From an uncultured Collinsella sp. (lineage in GTDB: Bacteria > Actinomycetota > Coriobacteriia > Coriobacteriales > Coriobacteriaceae): a stretch of DNA of 7,075 bases. Numbering within the stretch: position 1 is the first letter of the stretch; every line of letters begins with the position of its first letter. The notes beneath the pieces are model-generated. The model was given only the letters and a program-made list of their open reading frames with translations, did not search any database and was not told the DNA's origin. This document shows positions 4,172 through 7,075 of this stretch, piece by piece. Made by a program: the position numbers and the translations under genes. The stretch lies in NCBI GenBank assembly GCA_900555745.1, contig USMH01000047.1:1-7075 (forward strand), read 5' to 3'.

Positions 4172-6484
4172 ATGGCTGGTAATCACTTTAAGGGCAGCGA
4201 TAGCGGCCGTCCTGCAGTTCCGCCGCGTCCGAACGGGGCTGGTAAGGCCGGCACGCCGGGCGACGCTGGACAGGGCGGCTCCGGTAAGCGCGTGTCCCCG
4301 GGCGAGACGGCGATGTTTACCGCTCTGTACGAGCAGTCTCAAAAGGCAAAAAAGACCGGCCGTGCAAGAGGGAATGTCTTTGCGGGCGGTGCAACCTCCG
4401 CATCGCAGCCGAGCGGGGCTCCTTCGGCACCTGCGAACAACGCAGGTGCTGCCAACGCCGCGAATGCCGCCGGCAACGTTAATGCCGGCAAGGCCGACAA
4501 CAATACTCCCTCTGCCGGTGGCGCGGGGCTTACGGGTAACCTTGGCACGATCTACACTGGCGCCTCCGAGACTGGCACGTTCGCCCGCCTGGATGATAGC
4601 GGTGCCGAGTTTGCGGGCTCGGGTTCCAAGGAAGATTATTACGATTTTGGCTTGAACTACGGTAGCGACGCTTCGTCGAGTTCGACCTCTGACGGTCTGG
4701 TCCGTCATCGCCATCGCAAGGGCGAGCGCAAAAAGCGTCACACCGGCGCCATTATTGCCGCTGTAGTCGCGGTGCTTCTCGTTGCGCTTGGCGCAAGCGG
4801 CTTTATGCTGCTTAACTCGGCAAAGACCGTAAAGAGCGAAGCGAAGGAGGCTGTCGAGATCGTCGGTGGCCTTAAGGACAAGGTCACGTCGGGCGATTTT
4901 TCGACGCTGCCTGACGACGCGAAGAAGATCGATGAACTCTGCGACAGCATGAAGGCGGAGACTTCGAGCCCGCTGTGGACGGCGGCTTCGTTTATCCCGG
5001 TGTATGGCAGTGACATCAACGCAGCCCGCACCATGATTGATGCCCTGTCCGATGTCTCGAGCAACGCGCTGGTTCCCATGGCCGACAACCTTTCGCAGGC
5101 CACGCCCGGCAAGCTGTTCCAGGACGGCATGATTAACGTGTCCGCGCTGCAGGCCGTTGCCGATTCGCTTTCCAGCAGCTCGAAGGTGTTCAAGAGCGCC
5201 AACGAGAAGATCCAGGGCATTGGCGATACTCATATTTCCCAGGTGACTGAGCTGGTCGATAAGGCCAAGGACGGCTTTGCCACCCTCAACGGCGCGGTTG
5301 ACGCGGCGGAGAAGGTCGCCCCCGTCCTTCCCCAGATGCTCGGTGCCAACGGCCAGACGCGCAACTACCTTGTGTACGCCATGAACAACGTCGAGATTCG
5401 TGCCTGCGGCGGCTTTGGCGGTTCGCAGGGCCTGATTTCGGTCACCGACGGCCAGATGTCGATTGGCGAGTTTGTTCCCTGCATTGGACTCAGCGAGGAT
5501 GAGGCAGTCGAGAGCGTCGACGAAGAGGATGAGGCGCTGTTCGGCAACCACAGCAACCTGTACAACTCGGGCAATACCTATTCGCCTGATTGGCCCCGCA
5601 ACTCGCAGCGTGTCGCCGCGCTGTGGAAGTCCCAGTATGGGCAGGACGTTGATGGCGTCGTCGGCATCGATCCGGTGTTCTTGCAGTACCTGCTGGGCCT
5701 TGTCGGTAATGTCTCGCTGCCTGATGGTACGGTCGTCGACGGTACCAACGCGGCGAAGGTTCTCATGCACGATGTGTATTGGAACTATCCGGTCGAGGAA
5801 TCGGACGGCATCTTTGCGGCTGTTGCCAGCGCCGCCTTCGACAAGATTCTCGGTGGCATCGGTGACGTCGACGTTACAAAGCTTGTCGGTGCATTCGAGC
5901 GCGGTGCCGAAGAGGGCCGTCTGATTGCTTGGATGAGAAACGATGATGAGCAGAATGCCATCAAAGAGACGGGCATTGACGCTTCGCTGCCCGATCCGGA
6001 TGATCCGAGTGCCGATCCCGTTGCCGGCGTTTACTTTAACAACCTGAGCTTCTCCAAGCTCGACTGGTATCTGAACGCCGACACGCAGATCGGCCAGGGC
6101 ATCAAGAACGGCGACGGCACGTGCTCGTATCGCATCACCGTTACTCTGACGAACATCATGACGCAGGAGGAGGCAGGCAAGCTGCCCGACTACGTTGCGG
6201 CGAGCGCACCCGATGCCGCGCGTGACGACGAACGCCTGAATGTCTCGTTGTTTGCCCCGACGGGCGGCAACATCAGTGACCTTACGGTTGAGGGCACACA
6301 GTTTGGTCTTGGCGCCGCTACGTGGCATGGAATCCCCTTCTATTCGGGCACCGTTGACCTGCATGCTGGCGAGACGACGACGATCACGTATACGCTGACC
6401 ACGTCGGCCGAGGCGGGGGACAAGCCGCTTACGCTGCGTCAGACCCCTACATGCCAGGCGGCTCGCGACAGCGCGTCGGCGTAG
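4172..6484 (+). CDS. DUF4012 domain single-pass membrane protein
   Basis: A 770-residue protein with four regions. Residues 1-175 are a probably disordered segment rich in Gly, Ala, Ser and Asn, with an Ala/Asn-rich patch at 84-112 and a Tyr/acidic patch (KEDYYDFG) near 153-160. A basic stretch (RHRHRKGERKKRH, 178-190) leads into one membrane helix at about 192-215. A helical extracellular region follows at about 216-390. The DUF4012 domain starts near 397 with YLVYAMNNVEIRACGGFGGS and continues through DWPRNSQRVAALW, VDGVVGIDPVFLQYLLG and VSLPDGTVVDGTNAAKVLMHDVYW. A beta-rich C-terminus (about 648-757) has YRITVTLTN and TTTITYTLTT strands. The basic block before the helix suggests the N-terminus is cytoplasmic and the DUF4012 part is outside. 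DUF4012 has no established biochemical function known to me. The neighbouring glmM hints at envelope work. Two cysteines in the domain (412 and 437) could form a disulfide. Confidence 0.9.
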   Translation: MAGNHFKGSDSGRPAVPPRPNGAGKAGTPGDAGQGGSGKRVSPGETAMFTALYEQSQKAKKTGRARGNVFAGGATSASQPSGAPSAPANNAGAANAANAAGNVNAGKADNNTPSAGGAGLTGNLGTIYTGASETGTFARLDDSGAEFAGSGSKEDYYDFGLNYGSDASSSSTSDGLVRHRHRKGERKKRHTGAIIAAVVAVLLVALGASGFMLLNSAKTVKSEAKEAVEIVGGLKDKVTSGDFSTLPDDAKKIDELCDSMKAETSSPLWTAASFIPVYGSDINAARTMIDALSDVSSNALVPMADNLSQATPGKLFQDGMINVSALQAVADSLSSSSKVFKSANEKIQGIGDTHISQVTELVDKAKDGFATLNGAVDAAEKVAPVLPQMLGANGQTRNYLVYAMNNVEIRACGGFGGSQGLISVTDGQMSIGEFVPCIGLSEDEAVESVDEEDEALFGNHSNLYNSGNTYSPDWPRNSQRVAALWKSQYGQDVDGVVGIDPVFLQYLLGLVGNVSLPDGTVVDGTNAAKVLMHDVYWNYPVEESDGIFAAVASAAFDKILGGIGDVDVTKLVGAFERGAEEGRLIAWMRNDDEQNAIKETGIDASLPDPDDPSADPVAGVYFNNLSFSKLDWYLNADTQIGQGIKNGDGTCSYRITVTLTNIMTQEEAGKLPDYVAASAPDAARDDERLNVSLFAPTGGNISDLTVEGTQFGLGAATWHGIPFYSGTVDLHAGETTTITYTLTTSAEAGDKPLTLRQTPTCQAARDSASA

Positions 6485-6502
6485 GGTTTTTCTGGTAGCG
6501 CA

Positions 6503-6508
6503 GATAAT
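6503..6508 (+). promoter_or_regulatory. Possible -10 element upstream of glmM
   Basis: GATAAT matches the -10 consensus at five of six positions and lies just upstream of the hairpin. No recognisable -35 element stands 16-18 nt before it, so this is weak. A start from here would place the hairpin near the very 5' end of the glmM leader. Confidence 0.25.
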
Positions 6509-6521
6509 CGAGTACCATTTT

Positions 6522-6555
6522 GGGGCGGACAGGCAATCTGTCCGCCCCTATTTTG
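6522..6555 (+). terminator. Intrinsic terminator-like hairpin between DUF4012 gene and glmM
   Basis: GGGGCGGACAG (6522-6532) and CTGTCCGCCCC (6538-6548) form a perfect 11-bp stem with a 5-nt loop, followed by TATTTTG (6549-6555). The T-run is short and broken by an A, so efficiency may be partial. The hairpin lies 37 nt after the DUF4012 stop. It ends so close to the glmM ribosome site (6556) that it must be part of any glmM leader transcribed from upstream. Confidence 0.75.
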
Positions 6556-6563
6556 TAAGGAGG
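6556..6563 (+). promoter_or_regulatory. Strong ribosome binding site of glmM
   Basis: TAAGGAGG, a full match to the anti-Shine-Dalgarno sequence, lies 4 nt before the ATG at 6568. It begins directly after the T-run of the preceding hairpin. Confidence 0.8.
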
Positions 6564-6567
6564 GCGC

Positions 6568-7075
6568 ATGAAGTACTTTGGCACCGACGGCTTTCGCGGC
6601 GAGGCCAACGTTGGGCTGACGGTAGAGCACGCTTATAAGATTGGCCGTTTTGTGGGCTGGTATTACGGCGCCAACCGCAGTGCTAAGGCGCGCGTTATCG
6701 TGGGCAAGGACACACGTCGCTCGAGTTATATGTTCGAGGCGGCGCTGGTGAGCGGTCTGGTCGCGAGCGGTGCGGACGCCTATATGCTGCACGTGATCCC
6801 GACGCCGGGCGTGGCGCATCAGACCGTGGAGGGCTGCTTCGATTGCGGCATCATGATCAGCGCGAGCCACAACCCGTTTTGCGATAACGGCATTAAGCTC
6901 GTCAATAGCGACGGTTTTAAGATGGACGAGGACGTACTGGAGCTCATCGAGGATTACATCGATGGCAAGAGCGAAGTTCCGTTGGCCACGGGCAACCACA
7001 TCGGTGCCACGGTGGACTACATGCAGGGCCGCAACCGCTACATTGCTTCGCTCATTGCAAGTGCGAACTTTTCGC
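6568..7075 (+). CDS. glmM: Phosphoglucosamine mutase GlmM, N-terminal part (runs off the window)
   Basis: The first 169 codons of a gene cut by the window edge; GlmM is usually about 445-450 residues. GlmM converts glucosamine-6-phosphate to glucosamine-1-phosphate in the cytoplasm, on the way to UDP-GlcNAc and peptidoglycan. The start MKYFGTDGFRG is the family's N-terminal signature, with Phe where GlmM usually has Ile (GIRG). VIVGKDTRRSSYMFEAAL and VIPTPGVAH follow in the usual order. The catalytic phosphoserine loop ISASHNP is intact, with Ser100 as the expected phosphorylated residue, close to Ser102 in E. coli. NGIKLVNSDGFKM continues domain 1. The metal-binding and sugar-binding loops lie beyond the window. 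The start is fixed by a perfect ribosome site. A phosphomannomutase is the alternative, but the short N-terminus favours GlmM. Confidence 0.93.
   Translation, partial: MKYFGTDGFRGEANVGLTVEHAYKIGRFVGWYYGANRSAKARVIVGKDTRRSSYMFEAALVSGLVASGADAYMLHVIPTPGVAHQTVEGCFDCGIMISASHNPFCDNGIKLVNSDGFKMDEDVLELIEDYIDGKSEVPLATGNHIGATVDYMQGRNRYIASLIASANFS

Noticed and set aside
4142..6364. A 740-codon open frame on the minus strand antisense to the DUF4012 gene
   Set aside because: The sense strand encodes clear DUF4012 motifs, a membrane helix and a supported start. The antisense product shows no recognisable domain. Long antisense frames are common in GC-rich genes.

Overview
The window looks like chromosomal DNA from a GC-rich actinobacterium, most likely a gut Coriobacteriia (Collinsella-like). 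This rests on three things: GC-ending codons in the housekeeping genes, a large DUF4012 membrane protein of actinobacterial style, and a GlmM beginning MKYFGTDGFRG. No species-level marker is present, so the assignment is an inference.

Left part (1-2590) is accessory in character. It holds an HNH endonuclease with a probable PUA/SRA-like N-terminal domain (195-1277, +), a 94-residue four-cysteine zinc-ribbon protein of unknown role (1400-1684, +), and a convergent gene for a DUF5710-type protein with two CxxC pairs (1723-2409, -). Codon use in the HNH gene is more mixed than in the right part. These genes lie on the 3' side of a tRNA-Val(GAC) gene (2636-2710, -), a classic integration position. 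No integrase or duplicated tRNA end is visible, so an island is only a hypothesis. The tRNA has its own clear promoter (-35 at 2763-2768, -10 at 2740-2745) and a strong intrinsic terminator (2591-2627).

Right part (3000-7075) is core-like and all on the + strand. It contains a ten-helix EamA/DMT-family transporter (3000-4022), a 770-residue single-pass membrane protein with a DUF4012 domain (4172-6484), and the first 169 codons of glmM, phosphoglucosamine mutase (6568 to the window edge). GlmM supplies glucosamine-1-phosphate for UDP-GlcNAc and peptidoglycan, so the DUF4012-glmM neighbourhood points to the cell envelope. A perfect 11-bp hairpin followed by a short T-rich stretch lies between these two genes. 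It sits so close to the glmM start that it must fall inside any glmM leader, unless glmM is reached by readthrough.

No CRISPR array, insertion sequence, rRNA or obvious large new system was found. The best leads are the HNH/zinc-ribbon pair, the DUF5710 zinc protein beside the tRNA, and the hairpin in front of glmM.
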